A DNA stretch of 64,000 bases, from contig NZ_CP134399.1 of assembly GCF_002968295.1 (NCBI RefSeq), positions 496,001 through 560,000 of the forward strand, given 5' to 3'. Below the pieces are notes generated by a model. The model was not told where the DNA came from, made no database searches, and saw only the letters and a list, made by a program, of their open reading frames with translations. The position numbers and the translations under genes were made by a program. The stretch is from Mycobacterium sp. ITM-2016-00317. Its GTDB lineage: Bacteria > Actinomycetota > Actinomycetes > Mycobacteriales > Mycobacteriaceae. This document shows, in pieces, positions 43,477-52,281 of the stretch; the first letter of the stretch is position 1, and each line of letters opens with the position of its first letter.

Positions 43477-45198
43477 TCAGGGCCGGAACAGGATTCCGTC
43501 GTCCGAGGCGGCCTTCATCAGCTGGGAGATCGACAACGCGCCGTAGCCGGTGTGCACAGGTCCACGTGCCGTGCCCAGGAACAACATCATGCCGGGATCC
43601 GGCGTGACGTCGAGGTGATAGGCCTGCACGCCGGGCAGGTGGTACTGGAAGAAGTTCATCAGGTAGTCGACCAGGAAGATCGTGCTGCCGATCAAGCCCT
43701 TGCCCCACAAGGCCGAGGCGTTGTACAGCGGCGTCATCGCCGCGGGATCGCCGACCATCACGATCGGTCCGTAGTGCGGCTTGCTGCCACCGCCGGGCAC
43801 AAAGGGCGGCATGAACGGTTGCAGGCCAGGCAGATCGGTGGACATGTACGGCGCGGAGCTGCCGTAGGTGCCGATGTTGACGAATTTCGAGTCGACGCCG
43901 TTGCCCGGAACCCGGGTGTTGATGCCGGGGGCCTCGAATCCGATTCCGGCGAGGCCGATCTGCTGCGCGACGTACTGGGCCTCCCAGCCGCCCAGCGAAT
44001 GACCCGTGACGAAGATGTCGTCGGACGTGTAACCCTGTTCGGCCGCTCTGATCTGGACACGCTTGGCGAAGTACAGGGCGTCGTGGAAGGCCCACGGGGT
44101 GGTCCTGGTGAACACCACCTGAAGGTCGGCGAGCACCTGCGAGATCGTGATGAGCGGGTTGAACAGCAGGTTCGACCCGCCTGTGGTGCCCTGGTAGGCG
44201 ATGATGATCTGCCCCTCCGGGGTCACCCAGGTCTTGGCCACCATGCCGGAGAAGATGTTGGTCGACGACATCTGGAAACCGTTGACGGTGAACGGCACCA
44301 GCCCGGCAGGTGTTGAGCCGAGCACGTAGCCGGCCGCGGACGCATTGAGGAATTGCGCCACCGTCGGAGTCTTCTCCGTCGTGGGTCCGTCGTAGATCAG
44401 GGTCGGCACCTCAGGCTGCGGGGGCGGCGTGCGATGCAGCCCCAGCAGCCGCTCCAGTTCACGGAACGCGCCGAAGATGAGGTCGTTGATCGGCCCGAGG
44501 CCGTTCGGCACGCCGGGACGGCCCGCGGACGTACTGAAGCCGAACGTCTGGAGTAACGCATTGACGATACGGCCGGGCAGCTGCAGCAGTTTGGCCAGCG
44601 GCGACAACGGTTTCGGCGCGTTGGGCGGCGCCTCGATGGTGGTCGTCGTGGTGACGGCGGGGATCAGTGCCGGCGCCGGTGCGGGTGCGAGCGTCGCGAC
44701 CGCGGCGGCGGTCTCAGTCTGGGTCTCGGCTTGGGTTTCGTGCTCGGGACGGTCGGCGGCGGACACCCGGCGAACCGGACCCGGCGAATCAGGCTCTGTG
44801 GCAATGGCTTCGGAATCGTCGGTGGGCTCCGAGCCCGGTTCCGCTTCCGGGTCTGGGTCCGGCTCTGCTTCGGTCTCGGTCTCCGATCCCGTCTCGTCCT
44901 CGGCGACAGGCTCTTCGGTGGCTTCGTCTTCGGTCGGCAACTCCTCGACCGGGGTCTCGTCAACCGGCGCATCTTCAACCGGCGCATCTTCGACCGGCGC
45001 CGTGTCGGTCTCAGCCGGTTCGGTGTCAGCGGGGGCGCTGTCGGTGACGCTGGAGGTCGACTCGGTGGTGGGGGACTCCGCCCACGCCGTCCCCTGCACC
45101 GGAACCGCCGCCACGACCGCGGCGACGGTGATCGCCGCGATCCCGTACGTCAGCGACCGGACTCTGTGGCGGTCTTCCGCCGGATCGACCTCTGGCAT
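43477..45198 (-). CDS. Secreted lipase-like protein with acidic linker
   Basis: A 573-residue exported protein. A signal peptide (AAITVAAVVAAVPVQGTAWA, residues 20-39) is followed by an acidic Glu/Asp/Thr/Pro stretch to about residue 150 with repeats of the form APVEDAPVE. The C-terminal half resembles class 3 lipases/PE-PPE-type serine hydrolases: TGHSLGGWEAQYVAQQ, with nucleophile Ser401. It presumably acts on lipids or esters outside the cell. A perfect palindrome lies 40 bp upstream, suggesting a TetR-type control. The next gene downstream is the GH16 glucanase, 83 bp away. Confidence 0.82.
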   Translation of the reverse strand: MPEVDPAEDRHRVRSLTYGIAAITVAAVVAAVPVQGTAWAESPTTESTSSVTDSAPADTEPAETDTAPVEDAPVEDAPVDETPVEELPTEDEATEEPVAEDETGSETETEAEPDPDPEAEPGSEPTDDSEAIATEPDSPGPVRRVSAADRPEHETQAETQTETAAAVATLAPAPAPALIPAVTTTTTIEAPPNAPKPLSPLAKLLQLPGRIVNALLQTFGFSTSAGRPGVPNGLGPINDLIFGAFRELERLLGLHRTPPPQPEVPTLIYDGPTTEKTPTVAQFLNASAAGYVLGSTPAGLVPFTVNGFQMSSTNIFSGMVAKTWVTPEGQIIIAYQGTTGGSNLLFNPLITISQVLADLQVVFTRTTPWAFHDALYFAKRVQIRAAEQGYTSDDIFVTGHSLGGWEAQYVAQQIGLAGIGFEAPGINTRVPGNGVDSKFVNIGTYGSSAPYMSTDLPGLQPFMPPFVPGGGSKPHYGPIVMVGDPAAMTPLYNASALWGKGLIGSTIFLVDYLMNFFQYHLPGVQAYHLDVTPDPGMMLFLGTARGPVHTGYGALSISQLMKAASDDGILFRP

Positions 45199-45237
45199 CG
45201 CGGACGACTCCCTTCTGGCAACGGCATCCGAGACCGT

Positions 45238-45253
45238 GACAACGTACGTTGTC
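45238..45253. promoter_or_regulatory. Perfect 16-bp palindrome, TetR-type operator candidate
   Basis: GACAACGTACGTTGTC is an exact inverted repeat. It sits 39 bp before the start of the lipase gene at 45198 and 86 bp before the nitrobindin start at 45340, in the shared divergent promoter region. Length and symmetry fit TetR-family operators. No TetR gene is in the window. Confidence 0.7.
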
Positions 45254-45339
45254 GAGCGGTCCCGATGCCCCGGAATCGCGGAAAAAGTTAACGACTATTC
45301 AGCCGCAGACGGAGTTTTCGGGGGGCGTAGCCTGGCCTG

Positions 45340-45840
45340 ATGACCGTTCCCGCGCCCGCGCTGCATCCCGACGTGGCCGTGCTCGCGCCGCTGCTGGGCA
45401 GCTGGTCAGGTGAGGGCGTGGGCGAATATCCGACGATTGAAACGTTCGGCTACGCCGAGCAGATCAGCTTCGGCCACGTCGGCAAGCCGTTCCTGGCCTA
45501 CGGTCAGCGCACCCGGGCCGCCGACGACGGCCGGCCGTTGCACGCCGAGACCGGTTACCTGCGCGCGCCCGCGCCGGGGCGCATCGAATGGATCCTCGCG
45601 CACCCGACCGGCATCACCGAGATCCAGGAGGGGGCGCTCATCGTCGACGGCGACGTGCTGCGGATGGAGCTGCTCTCGACCGCGATCGGCCGCAGCGGTT
45701 CGGCGAAAGAGGTGACGGCCGTCGGCCGGACGATCGAGGTCGACGGGGACACCCTCAGCTACACCCTGCAGATGGCGGCGGTCGGTCAGCCGCTGCAACA
45801 TCATCTGTCGGCGGTGCTGCGCCGGGTCCCGCCCTCCTGA
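45340..45840 (+). CDS. Nitrobindin / peroxynitrite isomerase (FABP-like)
   Basis: A 166-residue heme-binding beta-barrel of the THAP4/nitrobindin family. The hallmark [21 protein letters not shown] (in parts) is the GxWxGxG motif, and the C-terminal HHLSAVLRR includes the histidine position used as heme ligand. Nitrobindins bind NO and convert peroxynitrite to nitrate; the M. tuberculosis homologue is of this kind. The start at the ATG fits the family length (about 160-170). It is divergent from the lipase gene and shares the palindrome-bearing promoter region. Confidence 0.9.
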   Translation: MTVPAPALHPDVAVLAPLLGSWSGEGVGEYPTIETFGYAEQISFGHVGKPFLAYGQRTRAADDGRPLHAETGYLRAPAPGRIEWILAHPTGITEIQEGALIVDGDVLRMELLSTAIGRSGSAKEVTAVGRTIEVDGDTLSYTLQMAAVGQPLQHHLSAVLRRVPPS

Positions 45841-45926
45841 TCGGCCCTTCTCGGAGGTTGGGATTACGGGCGTCCGGGAATCCCTCTGGGCAGGCGGGCG
45901 CAGGGTCTGCCGTAAGGGGGTTCCTG

Positions 45927-46205
45927 ATGAGACGGATCGCATGGACAGCGTCGGTCGGCGTCGCGGTGATCTCGGGGGCGATGGCATTCGCGGGCAGCGC
46001 GGTCGCGCAGCCGCCGCCCGTCGACGACGACACTCTGCCGGAGAACGCCGAGCAGGCCGTCAACCAGTTGCAGAGCCAGGGTTACCAGGTAGAGGTGCTC
46101 GGCGGCAACGGTTCTCCGTTGGTGTTCTGCGAAGTCGAGGAGGCGACGCAGAAGGCCGATCCGCCCAACACCGTGACCGTCTTCATCGACTGCGTGCCAG
46201 ACTGA
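45927..46205 (+). CDS. Small secreted protein
   Basis: A 92-residue exported protein, with AAGGGGG just upstream of the ATG. The signal peptide runs to about AVA-Q28. The mature part is short (QPPPVDDDTLPENAEQAVNQ) and contains two cysteines, in FCEVEE and IDCVPD, likely a disulfide. The pattern matches a group of small mycobacterial secreted proteins of unknown function. Confidence 0.78.
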   Translation: MRRIAWTASVGVAVISGAMAFAGSAVAQPPPVDDDTLPENAEQAVNQLQSQGYQVEVLGGNGSPLVFCEVEEATQKADPPNTVTVFIDCVPD

Positions 46206-46248
46206 CCGGTAGCACCTCGCACTGACAAATCTGCCCGGGAGGCGCGGG

Positions 46249-46276
46249 TTGTCCACAGTGCCGAATTTATCCACAG
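46249..46276 (+). promoter_or_regulatory. DnaA-box-like conserved element upstream of the second DUF222 gene
   Basis: A 28-bp segment containing TTGTCCACA, the mycobacterial DnaA-box consensus, and TTATCCACA, the enterobacterial one, with GTGCCGAAT between. It ends 51 bp before the start of the second DUF222 gene, as the corresponding element does at copy 1 (7441-7468), with 24 of 28 positions identical. Confidence 0.72.
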
Positions 46277-46327
46277 ACCCAGTCGCGGGCCTGGCTGGGC
46301 GGCCCGCCGAAGACTAACTTCGAAAGT

Positions 46328-47899
46328 GTGTTCGACAAGATTCTCGCCTCACTGGCCTCGGCGCGGACCTCTGGGGACGGAGTCCGGGCGTGCGCAAGGC
46401 TGGAGAACGCCGCGTGTGCCGCGCGCCTTTCCCATATGGCCGACATGCTGGCGGCCGCCTACTCGGCCTCCGGCTCGGCGGAGCGCGAGCAGTGGCGGGT
46501 GGACAACTGGGGCGCGGTCTGCGCGCGAATCGGCGCGGCGCACGCGGTCACCAGTGGCGTCGTCAGCGGGCTCCTGATGGATGCGGTCACCCTGCGGGAG
46601 CGCCTGCCTCAGGTGGGCGAGGTGTTCGCCGAAGGTCTGATCAGTTACCGCATGGTCCACCTGATCTGCACACGCACCATGTTGGTCAAGGACGCCGGGA
46701 CATTACGCCGGCTGGATGGCGAGGCCGCCGAGATGTTACGGCGGTGGGGAGCCAAAACCGTCACAGAGGTTCAGCGAGATATCGACGCCCTGGTCCTGCG
46801 ACACGATCCTCACGCCGTGCGGCGCAACGAATCGAGCAGCCGAGGCAACCATGTGGACGTCGACACCGATCCCGGTGACGGCGTCGCCTATGTGACGGCC
46901 AGGGTGTCGACCACCGACGGCGAAGCTTTCGACAGCCGCGCCGACGCATTAGCCCGCACCGTGTGCGACCGGGATCCGCGCGATCGGGATCAGCGTAGGG
47001 CGGCAGCATTGGGTGCGATGGGCTTCGGCTGGGACCGGCTCCCGTGCCTGTGCGAGACCGACGGGTGCGACGCCGCCGGCAGGCCCGGCGCCGGGGGTGT
47101 GGTGGTCCATGTGATCGTCGGTCCGGAAACTGAGGAGTCCGAATCCGACTGTATTCCAACAGAATCGGCGGATGAGCACAGCCGAGGAGAGCTGACGACC
47201 CAGCGGCGAGCCCTGGTGGGGGCGCGTACGCCCTTGTTGCCGAAGCCGTGGTACCGCTACACCCTGCGTGGGCTGATCGCCGCCCTCGCCCCCGGGTCAG
47301 GCCAGTTCTGCGCGGTCCGGCCGGGACTCATTCTCGGTGGCGGTGTCCTCCCCGCTCCGGTCGCGGCGCAGGCTGCACTGCACGCCGTGGTGCGGCGGCT
47401 CGTCCACCCCGGCGACGCGACACCCGAACCGCGGTACCGGCCTTCGAGAGCGCTGGCCGACTTCGTCCGCTGTCGGGATCAGACATGCCGATTCCCCGGC
47501 TGTGCCAAACCTGCCACCCACGCCGACATCGACCACACCATCCCGTATCCGTACGGGCCGACGTGCGCGTCCAACCTGGTTTGTTTGTGCCGAGAACACC
47601 ACCTGCTGAAGACGTTCTGGCCTGGGTGGTCCACCCAGCAGTTCACCGACGGCACCTTGGTCTGGACTGACCCGGACGGCGACACCTACACCACCCACCC
47701 GGGGAGTCGGCTGCTGTTCCCGGAGCTGTGTGCGCCGACGGCCCCCGTCACCGGGGCGCGGACTCCTCCGCCCAAGCACACCGCGGGCTTGATGATGCCC
47801 AAGCGGGCGATCACCCGCGCCGAGGCCCGCCGCCGGCGTGTCGACGACGAGCGCCGAGCCAACGCCGACGAGAACCCCGAGTCGTCTACGGGCGGTTGA
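46328..47899 (+). CDS. DUF222 / HNH endonuclease domain protein (13E12 family), copy 2
   Basis: A 523-residue paralogue of the gene at 7520. The DUF222 half (ARLENAACAARLSHMADMLA) is followed by the HNH region: CRFPGC, ADIDHTIPYPYGP and LCREHHLLKTFWPGW. It begins at a GTG in the context TTCGAAAGTGTGTTCGA, closely matching the copy 1 start. A C-terminal basic stretch (PKRAITRAEARRRRVDDERR) is shared in type. Its last 14 bp overlap the convergent nuclease-family gene. The two copies are diverged enough that recent duplication is unlikely. Confidence 0.9.
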   Translation: MFDKILASLASARTSGDGVRACARLENAACAARLSHMADMLAAAYSASGSAEREQWRVDNWGAVCARIGAAHAVTSGVVSGLLMDAVTLRERLPQVGEVFAEGLISYRMVHLICTRTMLVKDAGTLRRLDGEAAEMLRRWGAKTVTEVQRDIDALVLRHDPHAVRRNESSSRGNHVDVDTDPGDGVAYVTARVSTTDGEAFDSRADALARTVCDRDPRDRDQRRAAALGAMGFGWDRLPCLCETDGCDAAGRPGAGGVVVHVIVGPETEESESDCIPTESADEHSRGELTTQRRALVGARTPLLPKPWYRYTLRGLIAALAPGSGQFCAVRPGLILGGGVLPAPVAAQAALHAVVRRLVHPGDATPEPRYRPSRALADFVRCRDQTCRFPGCAKPATHADIDHTIPYPYGPTCASNLVCLCREHHLLKTFWPGWSTQQFTDGTLVWTDPDGDTYTTHPGSRLLFPELCAPTAPVTGARTPPPKHTAGLMMPKRAITRAEARRRRVDDERRANADENPESSTGG

Positions 47900-48743
47900 C
47901 CATCCGGGTCAGCACACAGCGCAACCCGAAGTGATCCGACGGGAAGACACGGGGCAGATCCGGCGAGACCGGTTCGGTGCCGAGCAGTTCGATCGCGTGC
48001 GGTTGCCACTGGGGACCCTTGACCAGGATGCGGTCGAATCGGACGAACCGTTCCTTGTTCGTGGCGTCGTAGCGCATGGCGTTGATCGCGGTGTCCTCGG
48101 TGAAGCCGTCGTCGTCGGGCCGCAACGCGGGCCATACGTCGATAAAGGGTGGCGCGATCCGCTGATTCTCGTTGTCGCGCATGTTGAAATCGCCGAGCAC
48201 GATGGCATCGGCGTCGCGCTCCAGCGCGCCCAGGACCCGCCGCAGCTGCAGCGCCCGCAGGCCGGCCGAGCGCTTGCCGCTGTCCAGGTGCACCGAACAG
48301 ATCGCCGTCGGCGCGCCGTCGACGAGCAGGTCCGCACGCAGAAAACCGCGCCGGGTTCCGGACGGCAGGCAGATGTGTGTCACGCCTGCCATCGGCACCC
48401 GGGACAGCAGCAGCATCCCGTAGGTCCCGACGCGTCTGCCGGTCACGGCAGCGCTGACGTAGTGCTGGCGGATCCACGGCTGGGCGTGGAAGACCGCCAG
48501 CGCCGCGTCGGTCACTTCCTGGAACACCATGACGTCGGGCGGCTGCGCGCCCAACAGGTCCGCGATCGCCCGGTACCTCTCAACGGCGTGGTACGGGTCG
48601 AACCAGATGTTGAACGTTGAGACCGACAGCGTGTCGCGGGGGACGCGCTGCGGGGTGCCGCCGGTGGAGGTCCATTGACCGGTCGCGTCGTCGAAGCGAC
48701 GCAGCGCGACCCGTCGCCGGCGCGGCCACCGTGGCCAGCCCAT
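47886..48743 (-). CDS. Endonuclease/exonuclease/phosphatase-family protein
   Basis: A 285-residue EEP-superfamily hydrolase. All signature motifs are visible: LSVSTFNIWFD, MVFQEV (metal-binding Glu), CSVHLDSG, VLGDFNM (Asp/Asn) and FPSDHFGL (catalytic His). The motifs TFNIWFD and FQEVTD resemble tyrosyl-DNA phosphodiesterase 2-like members, though general phosphodiesterase or sphingomyelinase activity cannot be excluded. There is no signal peptide. The basic N-terminus (PRWPRRRRVALRRF) may be an unstructured tag. The 3' end overlaps the DUF222 gene by 14 bp. Confidence 0.85.
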   Translation of the reverse strand: MGWPRWPRRRRVALRRFDDATGQWTSTGGTPQRVPRDTLSVSTFNIWFDPYHAVERYRAIADLLGAQPPDVMVFQEVTDAALAVFHAQPWIRQHYVSAAVTGRRVGTYGMLLLSRVPMAGVTHICLPSGTRRGFLRADLLVDGAPTAICSVHLDSGKRSAGLRALQLRRVLGALERDADAIVLGDFNMRDNENQRIAPPFIDVWPALRPDDDGFTEDTAINAMRYDATNKERFVRFDRILVKGPQWQPHAIELLGTEPVSPDLPRVFPSDHFGLRCVLTRMVNRP

Positions 48744-48758
48744 CCGGCGGGCTGGCGG

Positions 48759-49058
48759 TCAGGCGCAGTCTGCGCAGATCGACTGGTCGCCGACCTTGCG
48801 CGCCAACCGGTGGCTGTGATGCACCAGGAAGCAGCTCGAGCAGGTGAACTCGTCGGCCTGTTTCGGAAGCACGCGCACGGTCAGTTCTTCGCCCGACAGG
48901 TCGGCTCCGGGCAGCTCGAAACTGTCCAGGTCTTCGCTGTCTTCGACGTCGAGGACCGCGGTGGCGGCGTCGTTGCGTCGTCCTGCCAACGCCTCAAGGG
49001 ATTCCTCGACGTTCTCGTCGGGGTCCTTCTGACGGGGCGCGTCATAGTCGGTCGCCAT
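48759..49058 (-). CDS. DUF4193 family protein
   Basis: A 99-residue actinobacterial protein of unknown function. The N-terminal half is acidic (DPDENVEESLEALAGRRNDA) and the C-terminal half has four conserved cysteines, CSSC and CADCA, with HH between, suggesting a zinc ribbon. The ATG at 49058 gives MATDYDAP, the typical start of the family. Related to the RbpA/CarD-style small regulators only by size; no function is assigned. It lies between the nuclease-family gene and the tRNA. Confidence 0.85.
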   Translation of the reverse strand: MATDYDAPRQKDPDENVEESLEALAGRRNDAATAVLDVEDSEDLDSFELPGADLSGEELTVRVLPKQADEFTCSSCFLVHHSHRLARKVGDQSICADCA

Positions 49059-49175
49059 GATGTCCTTTCGAAGAGCTCTCAGCCGTGACTCAACGTCAAT
49101 GGCGGCCGATGCGTTCCCGCTCGGACAAGTGGCGAAACCACGACGCGTCAAGATCCCGCCGCGGCCGGTCAAACG

Positions 49176-49249
49176 TGGAGCCGGTGACGGGAATCGAACC
49201 CGCGTATTCAGCTTGGGAAGCTGATGTTCTGCCATTGAACTACACCGGC
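49176..49249 (-). tRNA. tRNA-Gly (anticodon CCC)
   Basis: The minus strand folds as a standard tRNA: acceptor stem GCCGGTG pairs fully with CACCGGC, the T-loop GGTTCGATTCC is standard, the anticodon stem TCAGC/GCTGA encloses the loop TTCCCAA, giving anticodon CCC, which reads GGG. The discriminator base is T and CCA is encoded. No intron. In M. tuberculosis a tRNA-Gly also lies near dcd. No integrase is nearby, so it shows no sign of use as an attachment site. Confidence 0.92.
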
Positions 49250-49333
49250 CTGCTTGATCAGGAAGGCTAACACCTAGCGGTTCCTCGCCGTGGAGGTGGC
49301 CGCACGCTGGTCACGCACACAACCGGGGGAACC

Positions 49334-49768
49334 ATGAAACTCGCCGCCGCAATCACCGCAGTCCTCGCCGCTCTCACGCCCGCCACCGCCGGCGCCACGC
49401 CACCCGACGGCGACATCGAGCGTGCCGATCTCGGGCAGGGCACCACCGACGTGCCCGTCGTGATCGTCTCCGTCGGACACCCGACCACGCTGTACGTCCA
49501 GCAGCTCGAGCTCAACGGCCCCGCCGCCAGCGGCTGGCACACCCATCCAGGCCCCGAACACACCGTGATCACGGAGGGCACCGTCTACGTCCAGTCCGCC
49601 CCGGACTGCGTGCCGATCGCCTACCCGGCCGGCCGGTCCGTCTACATCCCGGCCGGCGTCCCGCACATCGTGCGCAACGAAGGCCCAGGCGATGCCGACG
49701 CCGTGGTCACCTACACGCTGCCCGCCGACCGCGCCGTGCGCGACGACGCGCCCGCCGCCTGCCCCTGA
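49334..49768 (+). CDS. Secreted cupin-domain protein
   Basis: A 144-residue exported protein. The signal peptide ends near AGA-T20. The rest is a single cupin: [20 protein letters not shown] has the metal-binding His-His-Glu set, and [16 protein letters not shown] the second motif. Small secreted cupins bind metals or act as isomerases; no substrate is evident. It is 28 bp upstream of dcd on the same strand, but no functional link is known. Confidence 0.82.
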   Translation: MKLAAAITAVLAALTPATAGATPPDGDIERADLGQGTTDVPVVIVSVGHPTTLYVQQLELNGPAASGWHTHPGPEHTVITEGTVYVQSAPDCVPIAYPAGRSVYIPAGVPHIVRNEGPGDADAVVTYTLPADRAVRDDAPAACP

Positions 49769-49796
49769 CCGGGCGCGCTACGGATACTCTCGTGCG

Positions 49797-50369
49797 GTGC
49801 TGCTCTCCGACCGCGACATCAGGGCCGAGATCAAAGCGGGCAAGTTGGGGATCGAGCCGTACGACGACAGCCTGGTCCAGCCCTCCAGCGTCGACGTCCG
49901 CCTCGACACCCTGTTCCGGGTCTTCAACAACACCCGCTACACCCACATCGACCCCGCGCAGCGTCAAGACGATCTGACCTCGCTCGTCGAGCCCAAAGAG
50001 GGCGAGCCGTTCGTGCTGCACCCGGGGGAGTTCGTGCTCGGCTCGACGCTGGAGCGCTGCACGCTGCCCCACGACCTGGCAGGCCGCCTGGAAGGCAAGT
50101 CCTCGCTGGGCCGCCTCGGGTTGCTCACCCACTCGACAGCGGGGTTCATCGACCCCGGCTTCTCCGGGCACATCACCCTGGAGCTGTCCAACGTCGCGAA
50201 CCTGCCCATCACGCTGTGGCCCGGCATGAAGATCGGCCAGCTGTGCCTGCTGCGCCTGACCAGCCCGGCCGAGTTCCCGTACGGCAGCAGCGCGGTCGGC
50301 TCCAAATACCAGGGTCAGCGCGGACCCACGCCGTCGCGCTCTTACCAGAACTTCATCCAGAACAGCTGA
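49797..50369 (+). CDS. dcd: dCTP deaminase (bifunctional dCTP deaminase/dUTPase type)
   Basis: A 190-residue enzyme starting at a GTG. The family motif [20 protein letters not shown] and [17 protein letters not shown] are intact, including the catalytic Glu in the latter region, and the C-terminal SRSYQNFIQ flap. Mycobacterial Dcd is known to convert dCTP to dUTP and on to dUMP, supplying dTTP precursor while limiting dUTP. The length (190) matches the mycobacterial protein exactly. It follows the cupin gene closely and precedes a 229-bp gap. Confidence 0.95.
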   Translation: MLLSDRDIRAEIKAGKLGIEPYDDSLVQPSSVDVRLDTLFRVFNNTRYTHIDPAQRQDDLTSLVEPKEGEPFVLHPGEFVLGSTLERCTLPHDLAGRLEGKSSLGRLGLLTHSTAGFIDPGFSGHITLELSNVANLPITLWPGMKIGQLCLLRLTSPAEFPYGSSAVGSKYQGQRGPTPSRSYQNFIQNS

Positions 50370-50598
50370 TCGAAAAACGCCCCCGACGCGTCCCACCGGA
50401 CGCGGGTAGTGTCGTCAACACCGGCGCCAGCGGTCCTCCGTGCCGATGCGTTCCGGCCTGATCTTCAACCGCTGTCAGCTAACAGCGCCGGTGTAACGCC
50501 CGAGCTGATCGCGCCGATGAAGTATCGAGTTGTCGGCTCGCCGTGCCCGCGTGGTGCATGCCGACCGCAACGCTGCAGCAAACTTTGGGAGGGGTTCA

Positions 50599-52206
50599 GT
50601 GGACATCGTATTGGGTGTATCGATGACACCTACGACGGTCCGCATGGTGCTGGTTGAGGGCGAAAAGGCCGACGGCGTCACCGTCGACCACGACACCTTC
50701 GACGTCACGTCGGTCGACGGCTCGGCAAACGCCGCCGACCATGTCGTCGCCGCCGTGCTCGGCACCAAGGAAAGCGCCGAGACCGGCGGGCACCACCTCA
50801 AATCCATCGGCGTCACCTGGAGCGACCACACCGAGGCGACCGCACTGCGCGATGCGCTGGCCGCCCACGGCATCGACGACGTCATGCTCGTCGCCGAGAG
50901 TCACGCCGCGGCCTCCCTCGCCCAGGCGGTGGGCCGCGCCGTCGGCTACGCCACCACGGCTCTGCTGTTCATCGACCGCGACACCGCGACGCTGTCGGTC
51001 GTCCAGACCGACGACGGTTCGGTGGTCAAGGTGCTTAGCCGCAGCCTGCACAGCACCGACGCGATGGCGGTGCTCACCGAGATGGCCGAGGCGGTCGCCG
51101 CCCAGCAGTCGCCACCGCAGGGCATGTTCGTGGTCGGATCCGGTGTGGACATCAGCTCGGTCAAGGCGCACCTCGAACATCTCGTCTCCCTTCCCGTCAG
51201 CGCCCCCGACGAGGGTGAGTTGGCGCTCGCCCGCGGCGCCGCGCTGGCGTCGGCGGCCGCACCGGCCTTCGAGGCCACCACGGTCGGGCTGGCGTACTCG
51301 CAGGACCCCGACGGCCCGACAGCCGGTTCGGCGCTGCCCGGACTGGTGGCCGCCGACGACGTCGTCGACGAGTTCGCCCCCACCGAGATGCGACCGGTGG
51401 ACGAGGAGCGCAAGCCCTTCCTGCTCGTCGGCAGCGCGCTGACCTCCCTGTTCGTGGTCGGCGTTGCCGCGCTGGTGGTTTCGCTCGCCATCAGCATCCG
51501 GCCTACGGCCGACGAACGCCCGAGCCCCGCGCAGGCCGTGATCGTGCCGAGTGTCCAGGCGCCGGCCCCCGACCCGGCCTCGGCCCGGCAGGAGGCCGCC
51601 GAGGTGCCCGCGCCTCCGCCGTCCGCCGAGACCATCAAGCCCCCGATCCCGGTGGTGCAGGAAGCGCCCCAACAGGCCCCGCGCACCGTGTATGTCGAGC
51701 AGGTGCCCGCCCCGGCGCCCGCGGCACCGGCCCCCGCACCCGCACCCGCGGCACCGGCCCCCGCACCCGCCGCGCCGCCGGTGGTCGCACCGGTGGTTCT
51801 CCCGCCGCCGGTCGTCGTGCTGCCGCGCCCGCAGTGGACGCCGCCCAAGCCCGCCTGGACCTGGCCCACCCGCACCGCCGAGCCCGACAAGACGGACAAG
51901 CCCGAACCGTGGCGGCCGCCGTGGCAGAACGACGATGACAAGCCGGCGCCGCCGACCAAGACGGTGCAGCCGACCCGTCCCCAGCCCCCGGTCGTCGAGG
52001 TGCCTCAGCAGCCGCAGTGGCCGGGCAGCGGCCGCGGCGAGGGTCGGGGAGAGTCCGGCCGGGGTGAATCAGGCCGTGGTGAATCAGGCAGCGGTGAATC
52101 AGGAAGTGGTGAATCAGGCCGGGGATCCGGCAGCGGCGTTCCCGGCGACATCAACGGCGACGGCTGCTTCCTGGTGTTCTGTGCGCCCGGCGGCGGACGC
52201 CACTAG
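50599..52206 (+). CDS. Membrane-anchored DUF7159-like protein with Pro/Gly-rich tail
   Basis: A 535-residue protein from a GTG preceded by GGGAGGGG. The N-terminal 260 residues (DIVLGVSMTPTTVRMVLVEG, with GVDISSVKAHLEHLVSLP) resemble the DUF7159 domain of mycobacterial proteins and have an Hsp70-like or actin-like feel without nucleotide motifs. A transmembrane segment lies at about 272-296 (LTSLFVVGVAALVVSLAISI). The outer tail is Pro/Ala-rich, then Pro-Trp-rich, then a Gly/Glu/Ser repeat region, ending with DINGDGCFLVFCAPGG. The plan parallels the Hsp70-like gene at 15516. Function unknown, possibly envelope signalling. Confidence 0.75.
   Translation: MDIVLGVSMTPTTVRMVLVEGEKADGVTVDHDTFDVTSVDGSANAADHVVAAVLGTKESAETGGHHLKSIGVTWSDHTEATALRDALAAHGIDDVMLVAESHAAASLAQAVGRAVGYATTALLFIDRDTATLSVVQTDDGSVVKVLSRSLHSTDAMAVLTEMAEAVAAQQSPPQGMFVVGSGVDISSVKAHLEHLVSLPVSAPDEGELALARGAALASAAAPAFEATTVGLAYSQDPDGPTAGSALPGLVAADDVVDEFAPTEMRPVDEERKPFLLVGSALTSLFVVGVAALVVSLAISIRPTADERPSPAQAVIVPSVQAPAPDPASARQEAAEVPAPPPSAETIKPPIPVVQEAPQQAPRTVYVEQVPAPAPAAPAPAPAPAAPAPAPAAPPVVAPVVLPPPVVVLPRPQWTPPKPAWTWPTRTAEPDKTDKPEPWRPPWQNDDDKPAPPTKTVQPTRPQPPVVEVPQQPQWPGSGRGEGRGESGRGESGRGESGSGESGSGESGRGSGSGVPGDINGDGCFLVFCAPGGGRH
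52063..52118 (+). repeat. Four 15-bp tandem repeats coding for GESGxG-type units
   Basis: GGTGAATCAGG occurs at 52063, 52078, 52093 and 52108, spaced exactly 15 bp, coding for GESGR/GESGS repeats in the tail of the DUF7159-like protein. Strain-to-strain copy number variation is likely. Confidence 0.85.
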
Positions 52207-52281
52207 TTCGTCACCCGCCGTTGGCCTACCGCTTGGTGTCGCGTAGCGGGCGGCTCACCCCGGCCGCTTAGACAGTGCGGT

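Noticed and set aside
49176..49249. tRNA-Gly as an integration site for a genomic island.
   Set aside because: No integrase, no repeated tRNA 3' end, and ordinary backbone genes on both sides.
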